Numbered from the stretch's first letter, positions 18,326 through 27,812 are shown. The stretch is DNA of 64,000 nucleotides from Peribacillus faecalis (GCF_014712675.1 NZ_JACXSI010000012.1:62001-126000); one strand, 5' to 3'. Numbers and translations: made by a program. Notes: generated by a model not told the origin, from the letters alone.

Positions 18326-18424
18326 AAACGTAAATCCTACTATTTATTGATCACCTTCTTCGAGAAAACTTACAAATTTGGCTGGCTTTTCATTAAATTC
18401 CTTTTCCCCGGCGGTATTTTCTTT

Positions 18425-18672
18425 CAATTGAACGAACGGCCGGTTACTATTGCTGTTCGAGGGTGCTATTCCCATCGCGAAGACGCTATTCTTTAATTGA
18501 CCGCTCTATCGACTTACACGACGACGCTATTTTTTCATCCACCGCGCTATTGTCCTCGGTGACGACGCTATTTTTTCGATAACCGCGCTATCTTTCCCAG
18601 CGACGACGCTATCCGCTTCTTCAGCGCGCTATCGCCGACACGAAGGCGCAATTTTTTCAAGCAAGAGTCTAT
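18425..18672. repeat. Array 3: second CTAT-phased array
   Basis: Header CAATTGAACGAACGGCCGGTT, then CTAT cores at 18466, 18486, 18506, 18527, 18547, 18568, 18588, 18609, 18629, CAAT 18649 and CTAT 18669. Intervals 20,20,21,20,21,20,21,20,20,20. Units alternate GACGCTATTTTTTC and CGCGCTAT types. The first eight intervals are identical to those of array 2 although unit sequences differ. Noncoding in all frames. Confidence 0.8.
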
Positions 18673-18711
18673 AAATCTTTAAAAATACGGCAAAAAACCG
18701 CCAATTCATCA

Positions 18712-19335
18712 TCAGCGGCTTACTTTTTTACTCAATTTCTCTAATTCCAGCAGTTTTTCATCGCATAGCAACTCATTCAATCGGTATCGGTCATCTAAGA
18801 TCTCGAGCAAAATGTCTTGCTTCTGCTCAAAACCCAAATCGGAACGCAACACGAACTCCCGAGCTTTCCCCAAAAAGTCAGAATACACAATCCAAGAAGC
18901 ATCAAATTGATGCTCTAGCTCTTTTTTCAGCTTACGCGTCAGCTTTGGACTTGCTCCACTTGATGTGACGGCGATTTGCAAGTTGCCTCGTCTCACAGTT
19001 GCTGGAAACAGCACATTGCCGCTATTCGCTTCATCAACAACGCAAACGAGCTGATGAGCAGGAAGCGCCGCGCGCAATGCTTGGTTCGCCTCATGGTCAT
19101 TCGTCGCCAGCACCACGAGCAGCGCCTCAGCAAAATCTTCTGCAACAGCTTTGCGCTCAATCAAGCGATAACCAGGCTCCTCGGCTAGCGCAAGTACTTC
19201 CTCAGAGAATTGTGGTGCGATAATTGTAATTGCTGCTTGCTCACCGCCCAGTACTCGTGCTTTGCGGGCAGCAATTCTGCCGCCACCGGCAATCACAACC
19301 GAGCGATCTTTCAAGTCAATAATTAGAGGCTGCAT
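18712..19335 (-). CDS. sirC: Precorrin-2 dehydrogenase (siroheme synthesis)
   Basis: A 207-residue protein of the SirC/YlnF/CysG-N type that oxidises precorrin-2 to sirohydrochlorin with NAD. The Rossmann motif VVIAGGGRIAARKA is at residues 13-26 and VTSSGASPKLTRKLKKELE is the family's catalytic segment. Last gene of the sulfate assimilation operon; its start overlaps sirB by 20 bases. Confidence 0.9.
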   Translation of the reverse strand: MQPLIIDLKDRSVVIAGGGRIAARKARVLGGEQAAITIIAPQFSEEVLALAEEPGYRLIERKAVAEDFAEALLVVLATNDHEANQALRAALPAHQLVCVVDEANSGNVLFPATVRRGNLQIAVTSSGASPKLTRKLKKELEHQFDASWIVYSDFLGKAREFVLRSDLGFEQKQDILLEILDDRYRLNELLCDEKLLELEKLSKKVSR

Positions 19336-20074
19336 GTATGTCTACACTTCCTTTCCCTGAAGCTCTCGCTACCACTAACTCTTTAATCGCCGCATGTCTG
19401 CTTAATGCATCAGCTGCAACAATCGATAACCCTGATTTATGCTTCTTTCTCACTGCGCTCTGCACCTCGGATAACAGCAAGCCGCCAAACAGCAAATACG
19501 GCACGACAACAATCGAACCGCTCGCTTCATCGCAAATCTGCTCCAATCCGTCAGCAAAACTTGGCTCCGCAGCAGCCAAATAGCACACATTAACCCGCTC
19601 AACACCAAGCCGTGATTGAAGCCCGGAAGCAATCACGGCAAAATCGCGCTGAATACCCGCATCACTGCTGCCGCGTCCGACAAGCAGTAACGAATCTTGA
19701 GCAGACAGCAGTCCTGCTGTTCCCAGAATCAACTCAACCATCGCATCCAAAATCGACTCCTGCACCCCGAATGCTTCCAACAGCTTCACACTTACATGCG
19801 GATACTGCTCCTGCAACGTTCGCAGCACATCAGGAATATCATGCTTCATATGCCCAGCCGTCAGCAGGAAGATCGGCACGACATCAATGTTCATCGCACC
19901 TTGCTCGACACAGCGCTTGAAGCCCTCTTCAATTGAAGGCTCCGTCAGTTCGAGAAAGCTAATTTCCTGAATCGGTTCATTCACTTCATTTATCACACTT
20001 TGCAAAAATCGCTTCGCTTCCTCTGCTCCTTTTTTCGAGCGTGTCCCATGACCAACATATAAAATCGCCCGCAT
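19316..20074 (-). CDS. sirB: Sirohydrochlorin ferrochelatase
   Basis: A 252-residue CbiX/SirB chelatase that inserts iron into sirohydrochlorin to give siroheme. The metal-binding histidines are in YVGHGTRS (His9) and LTAGHMKHDIP (near 75-80). Two similar halves are visible, as in long-form CbiX. It lies 7 bases after cobA and overlaps sirC, so the three siroheme genes are one transcript. Confidence 0.88.
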   Translation of the reverse strand: MRAILYVGHGTRSKKGAEEAKRFLQSVINEVNEPIQEISFLELTEPSIEEGFKRCVEQGAMNIDVVPIFLLTAGHMKHDIPDVLRTLQEQYPHVSVKLLEAFGVQESILDAMVELILGTAGLLSAQDSLLLVGRGSSDAGIQRDFAVIASGLQSRLGVERVNVCYLAAAEPSFADGLEQICDEASGSIVVVPYLLFGGLLLSEVQSAVRKKHKSGLSIVAADALSRHAAIKELVVARASGKGSVDIHAASNY

Positions 20075-20081
20075 CTTTCGC

Positions 20082-20855
20082 TTACCTCACAACCGGTATT
20101 TGCGAGGCGATTTCTTCCTCAAACCAGTGCAATTTATCATGTAAAGAGACAACCTCACCAATGACAATCATACTAGGGTTGGCAATGCCTGATTCCTTCA
20201 CAAGCTCCACAATGTTCGAAAGCGTTCCAACTACTTTTTGCTGATCGCGGTATGTGCCCCAATGAACGAGCGCAATCGGCGTTTCTTCCGATTTGCCATT
20301 TTGCACAAGCTTACTCACAATGCTTGGCAGATGCGACACACCCATATAAACACAAATTGTATCAACAGCCTTCGCTAAATGCTCCCATTGATGGCTTGCT
20401 TCTTCATCACCAAGCTGATGACCAGTAATGAAAGCAAAGCTTTTGCTAAGCGTCCGGTGTGTGACCGGAATGCCGGCATAAGCAGAAGCCGCGATCCCAG
20501 ACGTAATACCCGGCACAACTTCAAAGTGAACATCGGCATTGGCACAAGCCTCTGCTTCCTCGCCGCCACGCCCGAAAACAAACGGATCGCCACCCTTTAA
20601 ACGGACAACATTCAGGCCCTTCTTCGCATACTTCACAAGAAAATGGTTAATCGTCTCTTGCTTCATCGTATGATAATGCGGAAGCTTGCCGCAGTATATG
20701 AGCTGGGCATCTTTTTTTGCTAGTTTCAAAAGTTCAGGATTGATGAGGCGGTCGTAAAGCACGACATCCGCCTCTTGTAAACAACGCAAGCCTTTCACCG
20801 TTAATAAATCAGGATCGCCGGGACCTGCTCCGACTAAATATACTTTTCCAGCCAT
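20082..20855 (-). CDS. cobA: Uroporphyrinogen-III C-methyltransferase
   Basis: A 257-residue SUMT that methylates uroporphyrinogen III to precorrin-2 with SAM. Signatures: VGAGPGDPDLLTVKG at the N-terminus, VRLKGGDPFVFGRGGEEA, and VPGITSG. It is the monofunctional form without the uroporphyrinogen synthase or CysG extensions. Placed 3 bases after the DUF3906 gene within the operon. Confidence 0.95.
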   Translation of the reverse strand: MAGKVYLVGAGPGDPDLLTVKGLRCLQEADVVLYDRLINPELLKLAKKDAQLIYCGKLPHYHTMKQETINHFLVKYAKKGLNVVRLKGGDPFVFGRGGEEAEACANADVHFEVVPGITSGIAASAYAGIPVTHRTLSKSFAFITGHQLGDEEASHQWEHLAKAVDTICVYMGVSHLPSIVSKLVQNGKSEETPIALVHWGTYRDQQKVVGTLSNIVELVKESGIANPSMIVIGEVVSLHDKLHWFEEEIASQIPVVR

Positions 20856-20858
20856 GCT

Positions 20859-21077
20859 TTACCACCCCTTCTCATCTTCGTCTAAAATATAGCCACTCCG
20901 CTTGCCAATTCGCTTCTTCTCGCGCATTGTGACATCGCGAATTTCCGGCGTGCTCAAGTAAAATTTCTCAAGCTCAACATCCAAATGGTTGAAAGCTGCA
21001 TCATCATCCTCGGCATGAATGATGGCGACCACTTCCTTCTCTTCTAATTGCACTTCAAATCTATAAAGATACGCCAT
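20859..21077 (-). CDS. DUF3906 family small protein
   Basis: A 72-residue acidic/basic protein (YRFEVQLEEKEVVAIIHAEDDDAAFNHL) matching DUF3906, a Bacillales family of unknown function that typically sits with the sulfite reductase gene. Its start overlaps the end of the sulfite reductase gene by 17 bases. The N-terminal beta pattern suggests a small alpha-beta fold. A role in assembly or regulation of sulfite reductase is only a guess from position. Confidence 0.75.
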   Translation of the reverse strand: MAYLYRFEVQLEEKEVVAIIHAEDDDAAFNHLDVELEKFYLSTPEIRDVTMREKKRIGKRSGYILDEDEKGW

Positions 21078-22692
21078 TAACTACCTGCTCCAATATCCCA
21101 TCGTACACTTCTTGAATCGCCGGTAATCCTAAACGGTGCACAAAGTCAAAATATGATTCGCCGGCAGCTTTCTCCGACTTGAAATGAATCAACAATTTCT
21201 CAAGCACATTCGTTAGCTGCTCAGCGGGCACTTTTCCTTTTAACTTTTCATTGAATTTGCCGCCTGCATTCAATGTGCCACCTACGTATATTTCATATGC
21301 TTCAACCATTTTCTTTTCATGGTTACGCATTTTCATCCCTTGCAGACCAATATCAGCAATTTGACGCTGACCGCATGAGTTCGGGCAGCCGACCATATGC
21401 ATTCTCACCGGCACATCCAGTTCAATACGCTGATCCAACTCTTCTGCGATTACACGCATGCGCTCTTTCGTTTCCACCAATGCCAGATTGCAATATTCAA
21501 TACCTGTGCACGCAACCGAATGGCCAAGGAAAGAATTCGGATTGATCGTAATGCGCTTGAAAATCGGCTCAGCCAGCAATGCTTCGACATTTTCAGTCGG
21601 TATGTTTGGAATAATCAGATTTTGTGAGTTACATGTTCTAATCTCGCCATTACCGTACTTCCCTGAAATTCTAGCAAGCTCAAACACTTCATCAGCATCT
21701 AGTCGTCCGACTGGCACATTGAATCCGAGGAACTTCAAGCCTTCTTGCTTCTGATCATGAACACCGTAGAAATAACCAGCATTCCACTCTTGAACCGGCT
21801 CCTCACCTTTTGTCGGAAGCGGACCGATTAGTTCTGTAATTTTCTCTAAAAATTTCTCCGGTCCCCAATCAGCAACCAAGAACTTCAAGCGCGCCTGATG
21901 ACGCTTTTCGCGGTAGCCGTAATCACGGAAAATCGTTGTAATCGCAATCGCTACCTCAAGTGTACGTTCCGGCTCAACGAAAGCATCTAATGTTTGCGCT
22001 AAAAACGGTCTTGAAGATAGACCGCCACCCACTTTAACATGGAAGCCTTTTTTCAGTTCACCATCGATTTCTTTCACTGCTGGCGTAAACGACAAGCAGT
22101 TAATTTCCGCATTCGATGCGTTTCTCAAATTGGCGCTAATTGACACTTTATATTTTCTCGGCAAATTAGAAAAGTCTTCATTGCGCTGGAAGAAATCATA
22201 AACCTCTTTTACAATCGGCGCCGTATCAAATAGCTCATCCGGGTCTAGACCGGCAATCGGGTTTCCGACAATTGTACGAGTAATATCGCCACACGCTCCT
22301 GCACTTGACAGTCCGACCGCTTCCAAACGGTTAAAAATATCCGGAACTTGATCGATTGTCAGCCAGTGAAACTGAACAGCTTGACGTGTCGTAATATCAA
22401 ATACACCGCGGCCATAATCACGGGCAATGCCAGCAAGCGCCTCTACTTGCGGTTTTGTCAAAATCCCTGACGGCACATTGACACGCATCATGAAATAGCC
22501 GGCTTCTTTCGGTTTTTGCAAATAAAGCCCCGCCCATTTAAACAAATCCCATTGATCCTGCGGAATCGATTCAAAACCATCCTTCGCATATTGCGGGATA
22601 TCGTCTAAAATTCGTAGTCCGTCCTTTTCTAACTTTGATAGTTCTGTTTTGTTCAGCTTCTCGTTGTCAGCCCAATGCTTTACGTATGCCAA
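21061..22692 (-). CDS. sir: Ferredoxin-type sulfite reductase (siroheme, 4Fe-4S)
   Basis: A 543-residue nitrite/sulfite reductase hemoprotein. The cluster and siroheme cysteines appear as CTGIEYC and CPNSC near residues 400-445, and the duplicated NIR_SIR domains are evident. In a sulfate operon with siroheme genes and without nitrate genes, sulfite reduction to sulfide is the likely reaction. Single-gene enzyme rather than the CysIJ pair, so it probably takes electrons from ferredoxin or a flavodoxin. Start TTG 22692 with GGAGGG seven bases upstream. Confidence 0.88.
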   Translation of the reverse strand: MAYVKHWADNEKLNKTELSKLEKDGLRILDDIPQYAKDGFESIPQDQWDLFKWAGLYLQKPKEAGYFMMRVNVPSGILTKPQVEALAGIARDYGRGVFDITTRQAVQFHWLTIDQVPDIFNRLEAVGLSSAGACGDITRTIVGNPIAGLDPDELFDTAPIVKEVYDFFQRNEDFSNLPRKYKVSISANLRNASNAEINCLSFTPAVKEIDGELKKGFHVKVGGGLSSRPFLAQTLDAFVEPERTLEVAIAITTIFRDYGYREKRHQARLKFLVADWGPEKFLEKITELIGPLPTKGEEPVQEWNAGYFYGVHDQKQEGLKFLGFNVPVGRLDADEVFELARISGKYGNGEIRTCNSQNLIIPNIPTENVEALLAEPIFKRITINPNSFLGHSVACTGIEYCNLALVETKERMRVIAEELDQRIELDVPVRMHMVGCPNSCGQRQIADIGLQGMKMRNHEKKMVEAYEIYVGGTLNAGGKFNEKLKGKVPAEQLTNVLEKLLIHFKSEKAAGESYFDFVHRLGLPAIQEVYDGILEQVVNGVSL

Positions 22693-22704
22693 ATTGTTTC
22701 CCTC

Positions 22705-23304
22705 CTATATAACCTTCTTTTCAATTAAGTATTGTTTAATGATATTCACAGCTTCCTCTACACTTGCCAAATCCGAGCGAATTGTTATCTCAGGAGCTAG
22801 CGGCTCCTCATAAGGCGAATCGATGCCTGTAAAATCTTTAATTTCTCCGCGGCGTGCTTTCGCATATAACTGCTTCGGATCGCGGCGTTCGCATTCTTCA
22901 ATCGGACAGTGAACGTACACTTCAATAAATTCTCCCTCAGCGAACAGATCACGCACTAGTTGGCGGTCGCTCCGGAACGGAGAAATAAATGCTGTTGTCA
23001 CAATAGCGCCGCTGTCAACAAACAACTTCGCCACCTCACCAATTCGACGAATATTTTCCGAACGGTCTTCATCAGAAAAACCTAAATCTTTATTCAAGCC
23101 ATGACGAATGTTATCTCCATCAAGGACATATTCACTAATCCCTTCCTGAAACAAATGGCTAGAAAATGCATTGGCGATTGTCGATTTGCCGGATCCCGAT
23201 AAGCCAGTAAACCAAAGAACGCAGCTCCCATGTCCGTTATGTCTATGACGATCTTCTTTCGTAATCGCAGCTTCATGCCACGTAATATTGCTTGATTTGC
23301 TCAA
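22705..23304 (-). CDS. cysC: Adenylylsulfate kinase
   Basis: About 199 residues. The P-loop [15 protein letters not shown] near residue 33, the segment [21 protein letters not shown] and the lid [11 protein letters not shown] identify APS kinase, making PAPS from APS. TTG 23304 is preferred (seven bases from AGGAGG) over GTG 23307. Lies between sat and sir in the operon. Its presence with an APS-type reductase suggests PAPS supply or flexibility, as in B. subtilis. Confidence 0.93.
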   Translation of the reverse strand: MSKSSNITWHEAAITKEDRHRHNGHGSCVLWFTGLSGSGKSTIANAFSSHLFQEGISEYVLDGDNIRHGLNKDLGFSDEDRSENIRRIGEVAKLFVDSGAIVTTAFISPFRSDRQLVRDLFAEGEFIEVYVHCPIEECERRDPKQLYAKARRGEIKDFTGIDSPYEEPLAPEITIRSDLASVEEAVNIIKQYLIEKKVI

Positions 23305-23315
23305 CACTACCCCTC

Positions 23316-24461
23316 CTATACTCTCGCTTCTGTTTTCAAGCCTTCAATAAGCACTTCGACCACTTCTTTGCGGCTGAATGTAGATGGCGGCAATTCGCCA
23401 GCACGCAGCAATTCGCGCACCTTAGTACCTGATAAAATTACGCGCTGCTCCGAGCCATGCGGACACGTTTTGTCAGAAGCCATTCCTTCGCAAGCGTGGC
23501 AATAAAAGCTATGTTCAAAAAACAGCGGCTTAATGCCAAGCTCTTCTTCCGTAAATTCGCTGAATATATGCTGCGCATCATATGTGCCGTAATAATCGCC
23601 GACACCGGCATGATCGCGCCCGACTATGAAATGCGAGCAGCCAAAGTTTTTACGGGCAATCGCATGAAAAATTGCTTCGCGCGGACCGGCATAACGCATC
23701 GCCGCTGGATAAACGCCGAACAGAACACGATTTTTAGGATAATAGTTTTCAAGCAAAACGCGATAGCTCTTCAGACGTACATCAGCAGGAATATCATCCG
23801 ACTTAGTCTCGCCGACTAGAGGATTCAAAAATAAACCATCGACTGTCTCTAACGCTGCCTTCTGAATGTATTCATGTGCGCGATGCACCGGATTTCTCGT
23901 TTGGAAACCGACAACTGTTTTCCAGCCTTTTTCTTCGAATAGAGCGCGTGATTGTTCCGGCTCAAACCAAACATCAGCAGCCACTCCGCGGTCCGGCTTC
24001 TTCACAAGTACAACCTCACCGGCCACATACACATTGCCTCTTTCAAACAAGTGCTTCACACCCGGATGCGCTGCTTCTTCTGTCTTGTAAACCTCGCGCG
24101 CTTCTTTTTTCAAATCAGGAGTATACAGTTCGGAAATAGTAATGACGCCATAAGTAATGCCTTCATGCACTAACTTGACTGTTTCACCGATTTCAAGTCC
24201 CGATGCTGTCGTTTCTGTCACCGGCAAAGTTACCGGAATCGACCATACCGTACCATTTTCAAGGCGCATCTTTTCTACAACAGATTGATAATCATTTTTT
24301 CCTAAAAAGCCTGTTAGTGGACTAAACAAGCCTACGCCAATCAGTTCTAAATCGCTCAAGGCAATGGCATCTATGTTTATTTGTTTTTCAATCGTCTCTG
24401 TATTGAATGACGGATTATATGCATTGATTAGCTCGCCGCCATGTGGTTTCGGTATACTCAT
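23316..24461 (-). CDS. sat: Sulfate adenylyltransferase
   Basis: A 381-residue monomeric-type ATP sulfurylase. Active-site motifs [11 protein letters not shown] near residue 195 and [12 protein letters not shown] near 285 are intact, and a [16 protein letters not shown] zinc-type cluster near 322-337 is typical of the Bacillus form. Forms APS from sulfate and ATP. Follows cysH directly; there is no CysP permease between them, unlike B. subtilis. Confidence 0.95.
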   Translation of the reverse strand: MSIPKPHGGELINAYNPSFNTETIEKQINIDAIALSDLELIGVGLFSPLTGFLGKNDYQSVVEKMRLENGTVWSIPVTLPVTETTASGLEIGETVKLVHEGITYGVITISELYTPDLKKEAREVYKTEEAAHPGVKHLFERGNVYVAGEVVLVKKPDRGVAADVWFEPEQSRALFEEKGWKTVVGFQTRNPVHRAHEYIQKAALETVDGLFLNPLVGETKSDDIPADVRLKSYRVLLENYYPKNRVLFGVYPAAMRYAGPREAIFHAIARKNFGCSHFIVGRDHAGVGDYYGTYDAQHIFSEFTEEELGIKPLFFEHSFYCHACEGMASDKTCPHGSEQRVILSGTKVRELLRAGELPPSTFSRKEVVEVLIEGLKTEARV

Positions 24462-24487
24462 CTATTATTCTCCCTTTCTATTGCTTA

Positions 24488-25183
24488 TTAATTGGTATGC
24501 AGACCGCACTCAGTTTTGCCGCTTCCGCTCCAGCGCCCTTCCCTGCTGTCGCCGTCATTGCTAACTGGTGATGTACAAGGAAAGCAGCCGATGCTCGGAT
24601 AGCCGCGGTCATGCAATGCATTGTATGGCAATCCTTTTTCTCGGATATATGTCCACACTTCATCCCACGTCCAATGGATAATCGGGCAAATTTTCACATT
24701 TTGAAACTTAGCGTCTTCATTTAAAAATTGCGTATTGGCACGAGTCGGCGATTGCTCTCTCCGCAAACCGGAAATCCAAGCCTGCTTAGAAGACAGTGCT
24801 TCTTGAAGCGGGATTACCTTACGTATTTGACAGCAGCTGTTCGGCTCTCTTTTCCAAAGTGCTGGCCCATGCTGTTCCCGTTGTTCATCCAGTGTCAATG
24901 CAGGCAGCTTCCGCTCGATTTTCAGCTTCGGATAGCGAGCCTCCACCGCCTCAATGACGTCATACGTTTCAGGAAAATGAAGCCCTGTATCAAGAAAAAC
25001 GATGTCAGCATCTGGCTTAATCTCACTAATCAGATCTATCAGCACCATCGCTTCTGCCCCAAAGCTTGAGGCATAAACGAGCTGTCCTTCTTCATACGTG
25101 TTGTACGCCCACTGAAGTACTGCCTTCGCCCCCTTTGTCTCATCATCACTCGGAAAAACTTTTTGCAAATCAATATTTACCAT
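24488..25183 (-). CDS. cysH: APS/PAPS reductase
   Basis: A 231-residue thioredoxin-dependent reductase producing sulfite. The CC-x-R-K motif (SCCQIRKV) and the C-terminal CFPC...ECGLH pairs are the four cysteines of the 4Fe-4S APS reductase class. ATG 25183 has GGAGATG at proper distance; ATG 25192 touches that site. First enzyme gene of the operon, after yezD and a leader terminator. Confidence 0.92.
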   Translation of the reverse strand: MVNIDLQKVFPSDDETKGAKAVLQWAYNTYEEGQLVYASSFGAEAMVLIDLISEIKPDADIVFLDTGLHFPETYDVIEAVEARYPKLKIERKLPALTLDEQREQHGPALWKREPNSCCQIRKVIPLQEALSSKQAWISGLRREQSPTRANTQFLNEDAKFQNVKICPIIHWTWDEVWTYIREKGLPYNALHDRGYPSIGCFPCTSPVSNDGDSREGRWSGSGKTECGLHTN

Positions 25184-25205
25184 TTCTCGCATCTCCTCGG
25201 CTTAA

Positions 25206-25259
25206 TAAAAAGGCAGTCTTCTCCCACGCATTCATGTATAACGTAAAAAAAGACCGCCT
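25206..25259 (-). terminator. Intrinsic terminator/attenuator between yezD and cysH
   Basis: On the minus strand AGGCGGTCTT (25259-25250) pairs with AAGACTGCCT (25220-25211) with one G-U pair across a 29-base loop, followed by TTTTT. It lies 14 bases after yezD and 20 before cysH, so it must be read through to express the operon, implying partial termination or attenuation. Confidence 0.65.
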
Positions 25260-25272
25260 CTAGTTTGTCTAG

Positions 25273-25449
25273 TCAGCGCGTTTTATTGGATGGAAGGCGA
25301 ACCTTCTCATTTTTCTCAATTTGTATTACTTTACCGTCTTGCACCACTAAGGTAATTGACCCGAATTTAACAGTCTCCAGCATTTTTTCCAGATGCTGAA
25401 CGACAGCATCCCATTCAGACGATTTCAGAGTCGTTCGCCTCCTTTTCAT
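25273..25449 (-). CDS. yezD: YezD-family (DUF2292) small protein
   Basis: A 58-codon frame ending with TGA at 25273. The core WDAVVQHLEKMLETVKFGSI followed by TLVVQDGKVIQIEKNEKVRL matches YezD/DUF2292, small proteins repeatedly found upstream of sulfate assimilation genes in Bacillales. The ATG at 25449 has no ribosome site, while AAAGGAGG lies inside the frame at codons 2-4; a CTG nine bases after it could be the true start, giving about 51 residues. Expected role is unknown. Confidence 0.75.
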   Translation of the reverse strand: MKRRRTTLKSSEWDAVVQHLEKMLETVKFGSITLVVQDGKVIQIEKNEKVRLPSNKTR

Positions 25450-25491
25450 AATCCAGTTTTAGCAATATTATGCATTTTCCCATAAGATTAA

Positions 25492-25523
25492 ATTAATCCT
25501 ACCATACTAATAAGATTTGTCAA
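25492..25523 (-). promoter_or_regulatory. Promoter of the yezD-cysH operon
   Basis: -35 TTGACA (25523-25518), 16-bp spacer, -10 TAGGAT (25501-25496). The -10 overlaps TAGGATTAAT (25501-25492), a 10-mer that also occurs in the sbp promoter, a candidate site for a shared sulfur regulator. No S-box riboswitch pattern was found downstream. Confidence 0.6.
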
Positions 25524-25647
25524 TATTAAATCACAAAAATTTCAGAATAATAAATCAAAACCATGATTATCAGTATGCGTAAAGCATAAAGCGTGCGACT
25601 ATTGCCTCTATATTCTACAATTAGTGTAAAAACTTGGAGGGAATACA

Positions 25648-26097
25648 ATGGCAGAACATCGTTTTCATTTAAAGGCTCATTGGCCGCATTCAAGCAAGGA
25701 AGCCGGCAATATTGAAGCTGGCAATCTCGTAACGCAAATCTCGATTCCGGCCGAAATGAACGGTCCCGGCATCGGAACTAATCCGGATGAAATGTTGCTT
25801 GGGGCAGCTTCGACATGCTACATCATTACCCTTGCCGTTATGCTCGAATATAAGAAACTCGAGAAAGTCGATTTAACAATGGAATCAGAGGGAATAGTCG
25901 AAGTTTCAGCTGGTGGCACACCTACTTACAAAAAAATCATCCATCGCCCGCTGCTTACGCTAAAAAGTGACGCGACAGACGAAGACATTGCCATTGCCCA
26001 TAAACTTGCTGCAAAAGCAGAAGGCTCCTGCATGATCAGCCGTGCTCTAAAAGGCAATGTGGACATTACATCTGAGATTACTGTCATAAGAGCGTGA
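25648..26097 (+). CDS. OsmC-type peroxiredoxin (SACOL1771-like)
   Basis: A 149-residue OsmC/Ohr-fold protein. The two catalytic cysteines are in GAASTCYIITLA (near residue 57) and EGSCMISRAL (near 131). OsmC-class enzymes reduce organic hydroperoxides with thiols. TTGGAGGG precedes ATG 25648. Divergent from the yezD-cysH operon, whose products feed thiol synthesis. Confidence 0.88.
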   Translation: MAEHRFHLKAHWPHSSKEAGNIEAGNLVTQISIPAEMNGPGIGTNPDEMLLGAASTCYIITLAVMLEYKKLEKVDLTMESEGIVEVSAGGTPTYKKIIHRPLLTLKSDATDEDIAIAHKLAAKAEGSCMISRALKGNVDITSEITVIRA

Positions 26098-26139
26098 ATC
26101 GGTCTTTTTCACCATGAATATACTACTTAGATTCAAAAA

Positions 26140-26177
26140 AAGCGGCGGGAGTATCTGATTAGAAACTCCTGCCGCTT
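26140..26177 (-). terminator. Terminator of the dicarboxylate symporter
   Basis: A 13-bp stem AAGCGGCGGGAGT (26140-26152) with 26165-26177 (one G-U), followed on the minus strand by a T-run. The T-run is much better on the minus strand. Confidence 0.8.
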
Positions 26178-26206
26178 CGTTGTATTCATAATTTCCCAGT
26201 GGAGAA

Positions 26207-27448
26207 TTAAACCGCAACTTCGGCTTCTTCTTCCTCCGCTTCCTTTCTCTTCTCTTGCTCAGAGATAAATAAAGCACATGCTGTATCCCCCATGATATTC
26301 ATAGCCGTACGCGCCATATCAAGCAGACGGTCAATACCAAGAATCAAGCCGATTCCTTCAACCGGAAGGCCAACAGATGACAACACCATCGCTAGCATAA
26401 TCAAACCTACACCCGGCACACCTGCTGTACCGATACTTGCTAGCACAGCTGTTAACACAACAGTCAGTAACGCCGTGAAGTCTAATTGAACACCATATAC
26501 TTGCGCGATGAAAATTGTCGCGACACCTTGCATAATTGATGTACCGTCCATATTGATTGTTGCCCCCAAAGGCTGAACAAAGCTGCTGATTGATTTCTTA
26601 ACTCCCAATTTATTTTGGGCAAGATCCATCGAAACCGGTAATGTCGCACTGCTGCTTGATGTACTGAATGCTACACTCATCGCCGGTGCAAATTCCTTCA
26701 AGAACCAAATTGGACTTTTCTTAGCCAAGAACCAAATCGTGCCTCCATAAGTGACAATGCCATGAATCACAAGAGCGATCAAGACAACAAACATGTAGGC
26801 GCCCATTGCTTTCATAGCGCCAACTCCTTGACTTCCGACCGCTGTCGCAATCAGACCGAATGTTCCGTATGGAGCAAGTCGCATTACTAATTGCACTAAA
26901 TACATCATGACATCGTTTCCTTGCTCAATTAAGCTGACAAGCCCTTTCGTTTTCTCACCTAGGGCAGTCAATGCAAGACCGACTAAAACAGACATCAAGA
27001 TAATTTGCAGCATATTTCCGTCAGCAAACGCTTGAAATGGATTTGATGGAATAATATTTAGTAATGTATCTGTAACCGAAGTTGTTTCTGCTACTTCATA
27101 GCTCGCATTTTCTGTATCAAATGTTCCTTTCGTACCCGGCGATATGACAATCGCAAGTGACATCGCAATGATAATAGCAATCGCAGTTGTGGTTAAAAAG
27201 TAGCCAATAGTTTTCAAACCGATTCTTCCAAGTTTTTTCGGATCTCCTAAACCGGTGGTCCCTAAAATAATGGAGAATAAGACCAATGGAACTACAAGCA
27301 TCTTAATGGAGCTAGTGAAGATTTTTCCAAGAGGATAAAACAAATAACTATCTAAATAAGTGAATAATGTCGGAGCATATAGATTTAATCCTAAACCTAC
27401 CAACGCACCCAAAACTAGTGCAAGAAGAATTTTTTTCGTTGATTTCAT
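26207..27448 (-). CDS. Dicarboxylate/glutamate:cation symporter
   Basis: About 413 residues of the DAACS family (GltP/GltT/DctP). The serine-rich re-entrant loop STSSSSATLPVS and the NMDGTSIMQG substrate/sodium motif are intact, with about eight membrane helices and two hairpins. Imports glutamate, aspartate or C4-dicarboxylates with Na+ or H+. ATG 27448 is the Met best spaced from AAAGGATG. Two cre-like sites lie upstream. Confidence 0.88.
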   Translation of the reverse strand: MKSTKKILLALVLGALVGLGLNLYAPTLFTYLDSYLFYPLGKIFTSSIKMLVVPLVLFSIILGTTGLGDPKKLGRIGLKTIGYFLTTTAIAIIIAMSLAIVISPGTKGTFDTENASYEVAETTSVTDTLLNIIPSNPFQAFADGNMLQIILMSVLVGLALTALGEKTKGLVSLIEQGNDVMMYLVQLVMRLAPYGTFGLIATAVGSQGVGAMKAMGAYMFVVLIALVIHGIVTYGGTIWFLAKKSPIWFLKEFAPAMSVAFSTSSSSATLPVSMDLAQNKLGVKKSISSFVQPLGATINMDGTSIMQGVATIFIAQVYGVQLDFTALLTVVLTAVLASIGTAGVPGVGLIMLAMVLSSVGLPVEGIGLILGIDRLLDMARTAMNIMGDTACALFISEQEKRKEAEEEEAEVAV

Positions 27449-27611
27449 TAACATCATCCTTTCTTAGTTGTAAAGATATGACTTCCCATTTCACTGCTTC
27501 ATACGGCAATTCGTGATGCTATTCTAAAAATACAAATATTCAATCTTTAATGATAAATTTTTTTCAAGAATAATAAATCAATAAAGTTTGCTGTTTCATT
27601 AAAAAAATGCT

Positions 27612-27812
27612 TGTAACCGTTAAGAAGTGGATGAATATGAGAAGGAGATTAATAAATCAGTAGAACACAATTAGAATAATTTAATAAGGAATAGGTAGTT
27701 TTAACTATGTTTACCAGTTACATATATTATATTAAAATAATTAAATTTCGTAAAATGAAATCTTTTCCATTTTAATTTTTTATTGTTTTTTCGCCAGCTG
27801 TAAACGTTTTTA
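27612..27812. promoter_or_regulatory. Two cre-like sites in a 443-bp gap
   Basis: TGTAACCGTTAAGA (27612-27625) and TGTAAACGTTTTTA (27799-27812) each match the CcpA operator consensus TGWAANCGNTNWCA at 13 of 14 positions. They lie in the 27449-27891 gap upstream of the symporter, suggesting carbon catabolite control. The rest of the gap is AT-rich and shows no gene. A weak hairpin at 27845-27880 may terminate the gene at 27892. Confidence 0.45.

Noticed and set aside
18148-18672. CRISPR array
   Set aside because: No conserved 24-40 bp repeat, unit sequences vary throughout, and no cas genes are nearby; it is a degenerate short-period array.
25206-25449. S-box or T-box riboswitch before cysH
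   Set aside because: None of the S-box conserved core segments are present; only yezD and a simple terminator hairpin.
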